Source of the DNA: CAVWZH01 sp963765285
Lineage (GTDB): Bacteria; Acidobacteriota; Terriglobia; Terriglobales; Acidobacteriaceae
Reading direction: 5' to 3'
NCBI GenBank assembly: GCA_963765285.1
Contig: CAVXVR010000002.1
Span: 248,001-312,000 of the forward strand
Length of the DNA stretch: 64,000 nucleotides
The position numbers were made by a program, and so were the translations under genes. Below are positions 54,703 to 63,666 of the stretch, piece after piece. The first letter of the stretch is position 1. Every line of letters begins with the position of its first letter. The notes beneath the pieces are model-generated. The model saw nothing but the letters and a program-made list of their open reading frames with translations. It was not told the DNA's origin and did not search any database.

Positions 54703-55725
54703 TCAGACCGGCTTTGGATTGCGTTCGAATTGCCGCTGGTGCCAGTACGGATACGCGGGCACCGGATCGCTGGCGGCATCGAGGCGGGCGATTTGTTCGG
54801 GAGTGAGGTTCCATCCCACTGCGCCTAAGTTCTGCCTGAGCTGTTCTTCGGTACGGGCGCCCATGATCACGTTGGCCACGCTGGGCCGCTGCAGGAGCCA
54901 GTTCAGAGCAATTTGCGGGATGGTCTTTCCGGTTTCGCGAGCTACCTCGTCGAGCGCATCCACTACTTTATGGAGATATTCATCGGAGACGGGCGGGCCT
55001 TGCTCGGTGGTGGAATGCAACCGGCTCACCGCGGGCAGCGGCTGTCCGCGGCGGAGTTTGCCGGTGAGGCGTCCCCAGCCCAGCGGGCTCCAAACGATGG
55101 CGGCAACTTTCTGATCGAGAGCCAGCGGCATCAGTTCCCATTCATAGTCGCGTCCGATGAGCGAGTAATAAACCTGATGAGCGGCGTAGCGGGCCCATCC
55201 GTATTTTTCCGACACCGACAGCGACTTCATCAAATGCCATCCCGAAAAATTGGAACAGGCGAGGTAGCGGATCTTGCCGCTTTGCACCAGATGGTTGAGT
55301 GTGTGCAGAGTTTCTTCGACGGGAGTTTGCGCGTCGAACCCGTGCAGATGATAGATATCGATGTAGTCGGTGCCCAAACGTTTCAGGCTGGCCTCGCAAG
55401 ACTCAAGCAGGTGATGACGAGAAGAGCCAACGTCGTTTGGGCCTTCGCCCATGCGAAAAGTAGCTTTGGTGGAGACCAGGACTTTGTCGCGGCGGCCGGC
55501 AATGGCTTTGCCAAGGATCTGCTCGGATAGGCCTTTGGAGTAGACATCGGCGGTATCGAAGAGGTTGACGCCAGCATCGAGGCAAATGTCCACAAGCCTT
55601 GTGGCTTCGGCGACGTCGCTACTGCCCCAGGCGCGAAAAAACTCGGTGCTGCCACCAAAGGTGCCTGTGCCGAAACTGAGCACAGGAACTTTGAGTCCGG
55701 AGTAACCAAGTTGGCGGAATTCCAT
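54703..55725 (-). CDS. Aldo/keto reductase
   Basis: A 340-residue NADPH-dependent AKR: N-terminal MEFRQLGYSGLKVPVLSFGTGTF, active-site FDTADVYSKGLSE (Asp and Tyr), the Lys in VSTKATF and His in YHLHGFDAQTP, and the cofactor end QRPSVANVIMGARTEEQLRQN. It belongs to the YajO/GSP69-like branch. Substrate unknown. Convergent with glnA, sharing its terminator gap. Confidence 0.92.
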   Translation of the reverse strand: MEFRQLGYSGLKVPVLSFGTGTFGGSTEFFRAWGSSDVAEATRLVDICLDAGVNLFDTADVYSKGLSEQILGKAIAGRRDKVLVSTKATFRMGEGPNDVGSSRHHLLESCEASLKRLGTDYIDIYHLHGFDAQTPVEETLHTLNHLVQSGKIRYLACSNFSGWHLMKSLSVSEKYGWARYAAHQVYYSLIGRDYEWELMPLALDQKVAAIVWSPLGWGRLTGKLRRGQPLPAVSRLHSTTEQGPPVSDEYLHKVVDALDEVARETGKTIPQIALNWLLQRPSVANVIMGARTEEQLRQNLGAVGWNLTPEQIARLDAASDPVPAYPYWHQRQFERNPKPV

Positions 55726-55814
55726 GGGGGATAGGATGCCGGAGAGGGACGGGGTGGTGCAAGAGCCGGTTCACCGGGAAAAATGTGGAACATTTCCAGG
55801 GTTCGGGGCTGAGG

Positions 55815-56381
55815 TTATTTTGTCGCCACGATTTCGAACCGGATTTCGATCTCATCCTTCACCCGAACCGTGCCGCCGGCGATCTTGATGGGTGTAATGC
55901 CGAAATCGGTCTGCTTCAGCTTGACTGAACCTCGATAGCGGCCGTCGGTGAAGATGACTCGCAACTCAATCGGCTTGGTGACGCCATGGAGGGTAAGATC
56001 GCCACGGATCAGAAACCGGTTGGCCTCGGTCGCCTCCGTGGCTTTCGAGACGAATCCAATTTCAGGGAACTGGGTTGCCCCAAGCACAGCATCGCTCTTC
56101 ATGGTGCGCTCGATTTCGGCGCGGTCAGAGTCGTTGACGTCAGGATCCATGACTTTCATGTCCGCGGCATGAAACTTCAGTTCCACGGACTTTTTGTCGA
56201 GGTCGATGTGTCCGGAGGCGAGGGGCGCGGCAATCGTATGGTTATGGGCAAAGGCAGAGAAGAATCCTGACTTCGCAACCTGCACGGTGACCCTGGAAGC
56301 CGCGGTGTCAAGGTTGACCGTCTGCGCAAGGGCGAAAGTGGCGGAGAACAGCAGCAAGGTGCAGCAGACGGATTTCTCCAT
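55815..56381 (-). CDS. YceI family lipid-binding protein
   Basis: A 188-residue periplasmic protein with a signal peptide (CCTLLLFSATFALAQ). The YceI lipocalin-like fold is shown by VNLDTAASRVTVQVAKSGFFSAFAHNH (two parts), ELKFHAADMKVMDP, LTLHGVTKPIELRV and KLKQTDFGITPIKIAGG. Such proteins bind isoprenoid chains. It sits between the AKR and the TPR genes on the same strand. Confidence 0.92.
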   Translation of the reverse strand: MEKSVCCTLLLFSATFALAQTVNLDTAASRVTVQVAKSGFFSAFAHNHTIAAPLASGHIDLDKKSVELKFHAADMKVMDPDVNDSDRAEIERTMKSDAVLGATQFPEIGFVSKATEATEANRFLIRGDLTLHGVTKPIELRVIFTDGRYRGSVKLKQTDFGITPIKIAGGTVRVKDEIEIRFEIVATK

Positions 56382-56419
56382 TCAGGGTTCCCTCGCCTTC
56401 CACACCCGGAGAGTGCGCT

Positions 56420-57286
56420 TTATTTGGTCGCCTTGGCTTCCAGGTCGGCCACGACTTTCTTTACCATGGCCGCATCTTGCGGGCTGGCGAACTTCAGGTA
56501 TTCGCGCAACTGGGCGACTTCAAGGCGGGAGTCCCCCTTGAGTTCGTAAATCTGAGCCAGCAGAAAATGCACCCTGGGTTCAAGGTTTTGTTTGTCGATT
56601 TCCGCCGCTTTCAGGGCATTCTTCTCCGCGTCAGCCAACTGTTTGAGTTTGAGGCGGGCGGATGCGGCATAAAAATACGCATGGGGATCACTTGCCGGAT
56701 TGAGTTCAAGAGCGCGCAGGCTGGACTTCAGCACCTGATTCCAGTCTTCGGCATGAGCCGCGATATCGGCCAGGCAGAGGTGGGCCGGGAGATAAGTGGG
56801 ATCTACGGCGGCTGCCCGGGCGCAGGCAGAGCGCGCCTCGTCAGGCTGCTGACGCGCCTGCATGACTTGACCCAGCGTTACCCAGGCCGCGGAGTATTTT
56901 GGGTATTGCTCGACAGCCTTACGCAAGTGCCGCTCGGCATCCGGCCATTTCTGTTGCTGCATGGCGCTGCACGCGGAGCGGTATTCTTTGCTTACTTTCA
57001 CCGGAACCTCAAGGTTGACAACGTCCGTGAGGGTGCGGTGGACCACCGTGAGCGGGGGCAGGAAGCAACCCTCTTCGATTCGTTGTTCCTGGGGTATCGG
57101 GCCTTTTTCGACTGAAACGCGGTCATCGGGAAGACGTGGGATCATGGTGGGAGGGGTCGCCATAGTCCCCGCAAACGTGACACCTTGATTGCTGACGCCC
57201 TGGGCGAAGAGTGGAGCGTCCAGCCTCCCGATCGCGATTAGAGCAAGAACCAGAACCAAACTAGTCCGTCCGGAGCGTTGCAGCAT
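56420..57286 (-). CDS. Secreted TPR protein
   Basis: A 288-residue protein from the ATG at 57286 (an ATG at 57310 adds eight residues). After a signal peptide (SLVLVLALIAIGRLDAPLFA) comes a polar region, then four or five TPR units from residue 100 on (SACSAMQQQKWPDAERHLRKAVEQYP, split; AWVTLGQVMQARQQPDEARSA; LEPRVHFLLAQIYELKGD). It probably scaffolds proteins in the periplasm. It lies 39 bases upstream of YceI on the same strand. Confidence 0.85.
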   Translation of the reverse strand: MLQRSGRTSLVLVLALIAIGRLDAPLFAQGVSNQGVTFAGTMATPPTMIPRLPDDRVSVEKGPIPQEQRIEEGCFLPPLTVVHRTLTDVVNLEVPVKVSKEYRSACSAMQQQKWPDAERHLRKAVEQYPKYSAAWVTLGQVMQARQQPDEARSACARAAAVDPTYLPAHLCLADIAAHAEDWNQVLKSSLRALELNPASDPHAYFYAASARLKLKQLADAEKNALKAAEIDKQNLEPRVHFLLAQIYELKGDSRLEVAQLREYLKFASPQDAAMVKKVVADLEAKATK

Positions 57287-57498
57287 ACCGTCACCCCTTT
57301 GCCCCAGCACCTGGCGGTGCCTTCTTGGAGAGCAATCATAGACCGCTTTGGGTCGGTGTTAAGGGAGAACTTTGTAAAAAGTTGGTCAACGGCCCTTGAT
57401 CCACCTAATGCAAGATCGCGTGCGGAGCACCAACGGTTAGATTTCAGATAGGTGCAGACGCAGGTCAGAACCCCCGGCCGCGGAACAGGTACAACAGC
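57287..57498. other. Intergenic region
   Basis: About 210 bases. Nothing recognised; probably contains the promoter of the TPR-yceI transcript. Confidence 0.4.
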
Positions 57499-58620
57499 TC
57501 AATGATCAGAGATGATGACGACCATCAACTCCAGAAAGAAGGCCCGGCTCTGGTTGAATTGGTCCACCATGTAGCGGTAGAGGTCTTCGGCAGTGTCGAG
57601 TTTCTGGGTGACGAGTGTCTTGTAGTCGGGCACGCCAATCTTTGCCGCCGCCAGCTTGTAGAGACGGGCGGAAAACATGTCGCTGAGGAACTTGATGGCA
57701 TTGTCAGCGTGCTCAGTCAGTTCAGTCACATCGAGCAGGACGGTGTGAAGTTTGCGCGCTGCGCGGGCTAACCGCCAGCGGGCGAAGAGGCCGGTGCCGC
57801 CATCTGCGGCATCATAGACCGTCTCCAGTTCGCGGGTTAGGAGTTCGTCGTAGTGGCGGAATTCCAGTAGCTGCGAGTTGGCATACTCGAGCAGTTGAAT
57901 CGCGGTGTCGGCGCCCGGCTCGGTGTCGTACAGGAAGGCGGCATTCCAGCCGATGACCGTTAAGTCATTGGGGTAGTATGAGATTCGGGACTGCATGATC
58001 TCGCTGCGTTCGCCGTCAGAAAGTTGAGCAGTTTCCCCGCGAACGATCTGAGAAATGTGCGCCCCATGGGAAGAGCAGAGATCGGCGGCGGAGGGCGATC
58101 CTGCAACTTCTCGGACATGGAAGATGAAGTAGTCCTCATTCAACCATTCGGAATACGGCTTCACTAACGCGGGCTTGGCCCGTTCCAGTCTTTCCCGGGC
58201 GATGCGGGTGGCGTAGCGCTCAAAATCCACCTCCCAGACCCAACGGCTGGAGAGTTGGACCAGCGTATCCCAGTCGCCGGAAAAAGGAAGCTCCAGCACT
58301 ACGCTCAGGACGCCGTAATCGTAGTATTTGATCTGACCTTGCAGCCGCTCGCCGCTTTCGAGGACCAGCGGTTCGATCGCCTCCACCACCGGCGGGCGTT
58401 GATACCGCACGTAGCCCGGTGCCGGGTGCTTGAAAGCGGGCTGCTCCTGGGTTCGAGCGCCAAAAATCTGCCGGAGCTGATCTAGCCGTATCTCTTCGCA
58501 CACGTCGAATTGGATGAGCACCAGAACGGACCCCTGAAGGGGGGCTTCTGACGTAGCTGAAGTAGCCGGCTGCGAAGCGGGGGCCGTGAGGGTCAGCGTG
58601 TCTTCGGGAGTCCAAGCCAT
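57499..58620 (-). CDS. Hypothetical protein, possibly RMD1/DUF155-like
   Basis: About 373 residues from the ATG at 58620; an ATG at 58686 would add 22 residues of poor composition. The N-terminal half is soluble and mixed alpha/beta (GSVLVLIQFDVCEEIRLDQL; WVWEVDFERYATRIARERL). The C-terminal third is helical (QLLEYANSQLLEFRHYDELL; FLSDMFSARLYKLAAAKIG; FNQSRAFFLELMVVIISDH), an order and ending that recalls the RMD1/YagE family, whose members end in a membrane helix after a coiled domain. The likeness is by eye; a profile search is needed. The last segment here is too short for a membrane helix. Confidence 0.55.
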   Translation of the reverse strand: MAWTPEDTLTLTAPASQPATSATSEAPLQGSVLVLIQFDVCEEIRLDQLRQIFGARTQEQPAFKHPAPGYVRYQRPPVVEAIEPLVLESGERLQGQIKYYDYGVLSVVLELPFSGDWDTLVQLSSRWVWEVDFERYATRIARERLERAKPALVKPYSEWLNEDYFIFHVREVAGSPSAADLCSSHGAHISQIVRGETAQLSDGERSEIMQSRISYYPNDLTVIGWNAAFLYDTEPGADTAIQLLEYANSQLLEFRHYDELLTRELETVYDAADGGTGLFARWRLARAARKLHTVLLDVTELTEHADNAIKFLSDMFSARLYKLAAAKIGVPDYKTLVTQKLDTAEDLYRYMVDQFNQSRAFFLELMVVIISDH

Positions 58621-58734
58621 AAGATTGCACCGTGGGGCCGCGCGGGAGCGGTGGCAGGTGGTCAGCCCCGAGCAGCCTATCTGCATCTATTGTCCCAGAA
58701 TTCGGACCGGCTGGGGAGACTAGAGGGAGTAAAC

Positions 58735-58785
58735 ATGCAAGCTATTGATTATAAAACTCTTAAATCTAAAAAGCGTGGCTCTTAA
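58735..58785 (+). CDS. Possible 16-codon small ORF in an AT-rich island
   Basis: MQAIDYKTLKSKKRGS with AGGGAG seven bases before the ATG. The 80 bases around it are far richer in A and T than the neighbours. It runs against both flanking genes. There is no further support. Confidence 0.2.
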   Translation: MQAIDYKTLKSKKRGS

Positions 58786-58816
58786 AGCTGCGCTGAAGGT
58801 TTTCACGGTACTTGAT

Positions 58817-61800
58817 TCAACGTCTTCGCCAGAGGGTCCAAAGGGCGGCGGTGCAAACGGCGGTAGCGGCAATCGCCAGACCCGCTCGTTTCATGGAACG
58901 CTCTACCTCGGTCCGACGACGTTCTGTGCATTCCCGCTCGGGAGGCGTTGAGACGGATGGCCTCTCTGTATCTCCTTTTCCCGTAAGAGCGATCTGAATA
59001 ACCTCGGCAAGATGAAGGGCTTGACGGTCGGTGCACTGGCCGATCTGCTCCCGGCAACTGAAGCCATCGGCCACAATCAAAGTCTCCGGGGAAGCGCTAC
59101 GGACGGCGGGAAGGAGTTCCAGTTCCCCGATGGCCAGGGAAACGTCATATTTATCTTTCTCGAAGCCGAAAGGGCCAGCCATGCCGCAACATCCCGGAGA
59201 AGGGGAATAGTAGTCCAGACCCATCTTCCGCAGGACCGACTCCTGATCGGTCATCTTCATGACCGACTTGTGGTGGCAATGGCCATGGAGTAGGGCCCGC
59301 CGTTCGAGCCTGGGCAATTCGAAATGCTGCGCGTTCCTCTTGAGGAATTCGCTGAGCAGGAACGTTTGCCGCGATAGTCTTCGTGCTCGAACGTCATCCG
59401 GGAAAAGATTCAGGAGTTCATCGCGAAAGACGGAGGCGCAACTGGGTTCGAGCACGACCACGGGAATGCCGGCTTCAAGGTCGAGTTCGAGCACATCGAG
59501 AGTATTGAGCAACAGCCTTTTCGCGCGATCCAGCATGCCGAAGTCGTAAAGCGGACGGCCGCAGCACAGGCTGGTTTTGGGGAGGATGACCCGGAAGCCA
59601 GCGGCCTCAAGCACCTCGACGCCGGCTTGTGCAGTCGCGGGAAGAAAATAATTGTTGAATGTATCGGGCCAGAGCAGTACAGGCGGCGCGTCCCGATTTA
59701 CGATCGTGCGGCGCGAGAACCAGTCCCGGAAACTCCGGGGCGCAAAAGCAGGAATGCTGCGTTCTTGCGGCATTCCTCCAATCAATTTCGCAATGTCGCG
59801 TAAGAAAGGAAGTTGTGTGGCGAGGTTCACGAATCCCGGTGCATGCGAGGCCAGCCGGGCCCAGATATCAATGTTGGCGAAGGCGTATGCGTTGAGCGGG
59901 CGAATACGGCCTTTATAGTAATGGGAAAGGAATTCGGCTTTGTACGTCGCGACATCCACACCCACCGGGCAATCGCTTTTGCATCCCTTGCAGGAAAGGC
60001 ACAAGTCGAGGGATGACTTGACCTCTTTGCTCCGCCAGCCGTCCCGGATGACTTCACCGTTGGCCATTTCCCAGAGCAAGTGGGCGCGGCCGCGGGTGGA
60101 GTGCTCCTCTTCGCGGGTGACGCGAAAGCTGGGGCACATTACGCCGCCTTCATCGCGGCGGCATTTGCCGACGCCGACGCAGCGCAGAGTGGCACGGGTC
60201 AGGCTGCCCTGGTCCTGGGGAAATCTGAAATGGGTTGGCGGGTCCCATGGGTCGTAGCCGGCGCCCAGGCGCAGATTTTCGTCCAGCCTATAGGGTTCGA
60301 CGACCTTGCCGGGGTTCATTTTCCAGTCCGGGTCCCAGATGGTCTTGAACTCGCGAAAGGCTTGGACCAATTCTGGGCCAAACATTTTGGGGAGCAGCTC
60401 GGCGCGAGCCTGGCCGTCGCCATGTTCGCCGGAGAGCGATCCTCCATAGGCGACCACGAGATCGGCGGCTTCTTCCATGAACTTGCGAAAGTGGGCGATG
60501 CCTTCGCTGGTCTCGAGATCAAAATTCATGCGATTGTGCACGCATCCGTCGCCAAAATGGCCGTAGAGCGTGCCACGGTAGCCGAAGCGGTCCATCAGCT
60601 TGCGCAGGTCGCGAAGATAATTGCCGAGCTTCTCCGGGGCGACCGCGGAATCTTCCCAGCCCTCCCAGGTGAGCGCTTCGCCCGGAACATAGGAAATCAC
60701 GCCCAGGCTGGACTCGCGAACTTCCCAGACCCGCTTGGCCAAGTGCTTATCAGCGAAGAGATGCATCTTCGGAGGATTGGGTGAGCGGCTAAGGGTTTCC
60801 ATCAGCCTGCCGGCCTGGGCCTCGGCGTCGTGCAGGCTGTTCGCGCCGAACTCGGCGAGCAGCCATCCGCCGCCCTGGGGGAGCAGGGCCAGACCTTCGG
60901 AGTTGATGCCTTTGCGGCGGGTGTATTCGACCAGGAGATCGTCAATACCTTCGAGTCCAATGGGCTTGTGCGCGAGGATCTCGGGAACATGGTCGGCGCA
61001 CTGATAGATATCGGGCCAGGCAATCACCAGCAACACACGCTCAGGTGGACTCTCAACCAGGCAGCAGGTGGCTTCGAGCACTGTAGCGCAGGTGCCTTCA
61101 GAACCGACGAGGGCGCGCGCTACCTGAAAGCCGCTCTCTGGCAGCAGGTAGTTCAGGTTGTAGCCCGAAACCCGTCGTGGGATGTTGGGATAGCGGTGGC
61201 GAACCAGGTCCGCGTATTTGTCGCGCAGCGCGGTCAGGTGGGCGTAAATCTGGCCGTGGCGCCCGCCGGCGCGGATGATTGTCTCCCTTTCGGCGTCTCC
61301 CGTTGGACCGACCCGCATGCGAACGCCGTCGTAAGTGAGGATGTTGAGTTCCTCGATATTGTCGTCGGTCTTGCCCGCCATCACGGAATGGACACCGCAG
61401 GAGTTGTTGCCGATCATGCCGCCGAGAGTGCAGCGGTCATGAGTAGCCGGGTCAGGAGCGAAAGTGAGGTGGTGTTTTTCGGCGGCATCGCGGAGCTGGT
61501 CGAGAACTACTCCCGGCTGCACGCGCGCGATGCGCCGGACGGGATCAATCTCGAGGATATTGCCCATGTACCGGGAAAAATCCAGAATCACAGCCACGTT
61601 GCAGCATTGCCCGGCGAGAGAGGTGCCCGCTCCACGGCAAAGAATCGGGGCGCCGTATTCGCGTGAGATGGAGTGGGCTGCAATGACGTCATCGGCGTCG
61701 CGCGGCAGGACGACACCGATGGGCACCTGGCGGTAGTTCGATCCGTCGGTCGCGTACAGGGCACGGCTGCTGGAATCGAAGCGAACCTCGCCACGCAGTT

Positions 61801-61930
61801 CTCTTCTTAATGCCGATTCGAGACGCTGGCTATCTACATCCGTCCGAGCATCGGTTGACAGAGTTGGCGAGGCGACGGAGGGTGTGGAAGTAGAAGGTTG
61901 TTCGAAGCGCGGCATCGAAAGTTTCCGCAT
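58817..61930 (-). CDS. FAD-linked oxidase/Fe-S (GlcD-GlpC type) fusion oxidoreductase
   Basis: A 1037-residue fusion. Residues 60-260 are an FAD-binding PCMH domain (GVVLPRDADDVIAAHSISREYGAPILCRGAGTSLAGQ, in parts; GGMIGNNSCGVHSVMAGKT), 300-590 the FAD-linked oxidase C-terminal domain (YGHFGDGCVHNRMNFDLE; GSLSGEHGDGQAR), then a Cys-rich ferredoxin part (CVGVGKCRR, CLSCKGCKSDCPVGVD) and two CCG domains (LCCGRPLYDFGMLDRA; GCCGMAGPFGFEKD) as in GlpC. It resembles D-lactate or 2-hydroxyacid dehydrogenases that feed electrons to quinones. A short C-terminal helix (AGLAIAATAVCTAALWTLW) would anchor it in the membrane. Substrate unknown. Start ATG at 61930. Confidence 0.93.
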   Translation of the reverse strand: MRKLSMPRFEQPSTSTPSVASPTLSTDARTDVDSQRLESALRRELRGEVRFDSSSRALYATDGSNYRQVPIGVVLPRDADDVIAAHSISREYGAPILCRGAGTSLAGQCCNVAVILDFSRYMGNILEIDPVRRIARVQPGVVLDQLRDAAEKHHLTFAPDPATHDRCTLGGMIGNNSCGVHSVMAGKTDDNIEELNILTYDGVRMRVGPTGDAERETIIRAGGRHGQIYAHLTALRDKYADLVRHRYPNIPRRVSGYNLNYLLPESGFQVARALVGSEGTCATVLEATCCLVESPPERVLLVIAWPDIYQCADHVPEILAHKPIGLEGIDDLLVEYTRRKGINSEGLALLPQGGGWLLAEFGANSLHDAEAQAGRLMETLSRSPNPPKMHLFADKHLAKRVWEVRESSLGVISYVPGEALTWEGWEDSAVAPEKLGNYLRDLRKLMDRFGYRGTLYGHFGDGCVHNRMNFDLETSEGIAHFRKFMEEAADLVVAYGGSLSGEHGDGQARAELLPKMFGPELVQAFREFKTIWDPDWKMNPGKVVEPYRLDENLRLGAGYDPWDPPTHFRFPQDQGSLTRATLRCVGVGKCRRDEGGVMCPSFRVTREEEHSTRGRAHLLWEMANGEVIRDGWRSKEVKSSLDLCLSCKGCKSDCPVGVDVATYKAEFLSHYYKGRIRPLNAYAFANIDIWARLASHAPGFVNLATQLPFLRDIAKLIGGMPQERSIPAFAPRSFRDWFSRRTIVNRDAPPVLLWPDTFNNYFLPATAQAGVEVLEAAGFRVILPKTSLCCGRPLYDFGMLDRAKRLLLNTLDVLELDLEAGIPVVVLEPSCASVFRDELLNLFPDDVRARRLSRQTFLLSEFLKRNAQHFELPRLERRALLHGHCHHKSVMKMTDQESVLRKMGLDYYSPSPGCCGMAGPFGFEKDKYDVSLAIGELELLPAVRSASPETLIVADGFSCREQIGQCTDRQALHLAEVIQIALTGKGDTERPSVSTPPERECTERRRTEVERSMKRAGLAIAATAVCTAALWTLWRRR

Positions 61931-62213
61931 CTAGAGTACATCGTTCGGGCGTGGCGACAACAAGGCAGATTTTGCCTTGTAAGCAACGCGGGGGGCCCTT
62001 CCTGCCCACCCGCGGCGGGAGTCACGATCGGCCGAAAAACTCGACCGCCATGGATCACACCTTTAAATCAGTCGAATGGAAGCCTCGAAGCAAGATAGAT
62101 CGTCTGGAAACCGGTTTGCTGCCGCTATGGTGCAGACGCTCAAAACACAGTGCGCCGGGTGCGAGTGGCCCGGCAGCCGGGTGCGGAGCGCAATCTATTG
62201 TTTGAGGTGAACC
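61931..62213. other. Intergenic region
   Basis: Two hundred and eighty-three bases between divergent genes; no gene or clear regulator site recognised. Promoters for both neighbours should lie here. Confidence 0.4.
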
Positions 62214-62633
62214 ATGTCGATCGCGGGCATCGCAAGCAGCATTCTCTTTCAGCCACAGAGCGTGCAGAGCAGTTCTTCACAGCAGTTCCAAACCGAGTTC
62301 CAGCAACTGGGGCAGGACTTGCAAGCCGGGAATATCACCTCGGCGCAGCAGGATTTTGCGACTCTGCAACAGGACCTGCAGCAGGGGAGCAGCACGAATC
62401 AGGTGCCGCATCATCACCATCATCATCTCCAGACCGAGCAGCCAAATTCGGCCAGCCAGCCGCAGAGTCAGATCGCGCAGGCCTTCAAGACGCTGGGACA
62501 GGACCTGCAATCGGGAAACGTTTCCGGCGCGCAGCAAGTTTTCTCAACCCTGCAGCACGAGTTCCAGCAGTTGGGCGGCGTGGCTGCGACGGGCAATTCC
62601 GCGGGTTCGGCGGGTGTGAATCTGACGGTCTGA
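62214..62633 (+). CDS. Two-repeat Gln-rich small protein with natural His6 run
   Basis: A 139-residue protein. Two copies of a helical unit, residues about 27-58 (LGQDLQAGNITSAQQDFATL) and 88-121 (LGQDLQSGNVSGAQQVFSTL), are joined by a linker holding six consecutive His (66-71) and a Gln/Ser-rich stretch. The N-terminus MSIAGIASSILFQPQSVQ is hydrophobic but not a clear signal. Similar small proteins occur in acidobacteria; function unknown. The ATG has GAGGTGAACC upstream. Confidence 0.75.
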   Translation: MSIAGIASSILFQPQSVQSSSSQQFQTEFQQLGQDLQAGNITSAQQDFATLQQDLQQGSSTNQVPHHHHHHLQTEQPNSASQPQSQIAQAFKTLGQDLQSGNVSGAQQVFSTLQHEFQQLGGVAATGNSAGSAGVNLTV

Positions 62634-62670
62634 GCCAGGGTCGCGGAACAACAACGAGCGGCCCGGCACC

Positions 62671-62958
62671 TCACGACAGGAATCGAGTGGTGTAGTCGGC
62701 CATGCTGAGACCCAGCAGCAGCAGCAAAAAGAAAAATGCGGAGACGATCACGACTTTGGTCATGCGCTCGTGAGCATACTTCACGTGCATGAAGAAGAGC
62801 ACCACCAGCACGGCTTTGAACGTGGCAATCACCAGGGCCACAATCGTGTTGAAGGGGCCGAGGTCGACGAAAGAAACCGCGGCGGTGGCCACCGTCAAGC
62901 AGAGCAGCGCGACCCAGATCCCGACGTAGAGTTTGATGGAGGAGATGTGCTCAGACAT
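62671..62958 (-). CDS. Cytochrome c oxidase subunit IV
   Basis: A 95-residue three-helix membrane protein (LYVGIWVALLCLTVATAAV; FNTIVALVIATFKAVLVVLFFMHVKYA in two parts; VVIVSAFFFLLLLLGLSMADY) with the family motif KxxLVxxFFMHLK. It is the third visible gene of the oxidase operon, 6 bases after subunit III. Confidence 0.92.
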   Translation of the reverse strand: MSEHISSIKLYVGIWVALLCLTVATAAVSFVDLGPFNTIVALVIATFKAVLVVLFFMHVKYAHERMTKVVIVSAFFFLLLLLGLSMADYTTRFLS

Positions 62959-62964
62959 GCGGAT

Positions 62965-63666
62965 TCACCTTAACGGCTTTCGATCGATGAGATATAACAG
63001 CGGAAAAAGATAGATCCAGATAATGTCCACGAAATGCCAGTACAATCCGGCGTTTTCGACGGGCGTGTAGTAGTTGGCGCCGTATCGTCCCTTCCACGCG
63101 AAATAAGTGATCACGCCGAACAAGCCGATGCCAATGATCATGTGGAGCGCGTGCAATCCGGTCATGGCGAAATACAGCGAAAAATAGGTCTGCTCGGACT
63201 GCTGATCGATTCGTATCTGGGGATATTCCTTGGCAATGTCATCGGCATTGAAGGATGCTCCCGGAATGTGGTGCTCTTTGTATTTGTCGTACCACTCGAC
63301 GCCTTTGATCCCCAGGAAAGCCAAGCCGAATAACAGAGTGAGGATCAGGAGAATTACCAGCAGCTTTGTCTTGCCCATTTGCGCCGCCCGAACGCCGAGC
63401 GCGACCGTCAAGCTGCTGCAGATAAGCACCGCCGTGTTGATGGTGCCGAGCCAGATGTCGAGGCTGCGGCTGCCGGCGGCGAATTCGTTGAAATGCAGAT
63501 AGCGGTAGACGAGATAGGCGCAGAACATGCCGCCGAAGAACATCACTTCCGTAGCCAGGAACAACCACATGCCGAGGCTGGCGGCATCCCGCTGTTGCTC
63601 CACATCGGCGAAGTGGTGGAGCAGTTCTGGGCCGTGATGTTCAACCGCGACTGGACTATTGCTCAA
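62965..63666 (-). CDS. ctaE: Cytochrome c oxidase subunit III
   Basis: A 233-residue subunit III with about five helices. MWLFLATEVMFFGGMFCAYLVYR (the conserved Glu is the proposed oxygen-entry region), LGTINTAVLICSSLTVALGVRAA, the long loop insertion (EWYDKYKEHHIPGASF), FSLYFAMTGLHALHMIIGI and WHFVDIIWIYLFPLLYL are all typical. The ATG at 63666 overlaps the subunit I stop by 11 bases. Confidence 0.95.
   Translation of the reverse strand: MSNSPVAVEHHGPELLHHFADVEQQRDAASLGMWLFLATEVMFFGGMFCAYLVYRYLHFNEFAAGSRSLDIWLGTINTAVLICSSLTVALGVRAAQMGKTKLLVILLILTLLFGLAFLGIKGVEWYDKYKEHHIPGASFNADDIAKEYPQIRIDQQSEQTYFSLYFAMTGLHALHMIIGIGLFGVITYFAWKGRYGANYYTPVENAGLYWHFVDIIWIYLFPLLYLIDRKPLR

Noticed and set aside
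60080..61666. Two long plus-strand frames opposite the FAD/Fe-S fusion
   Set aside because: Shadows of a well-supported 1037-residue protein.
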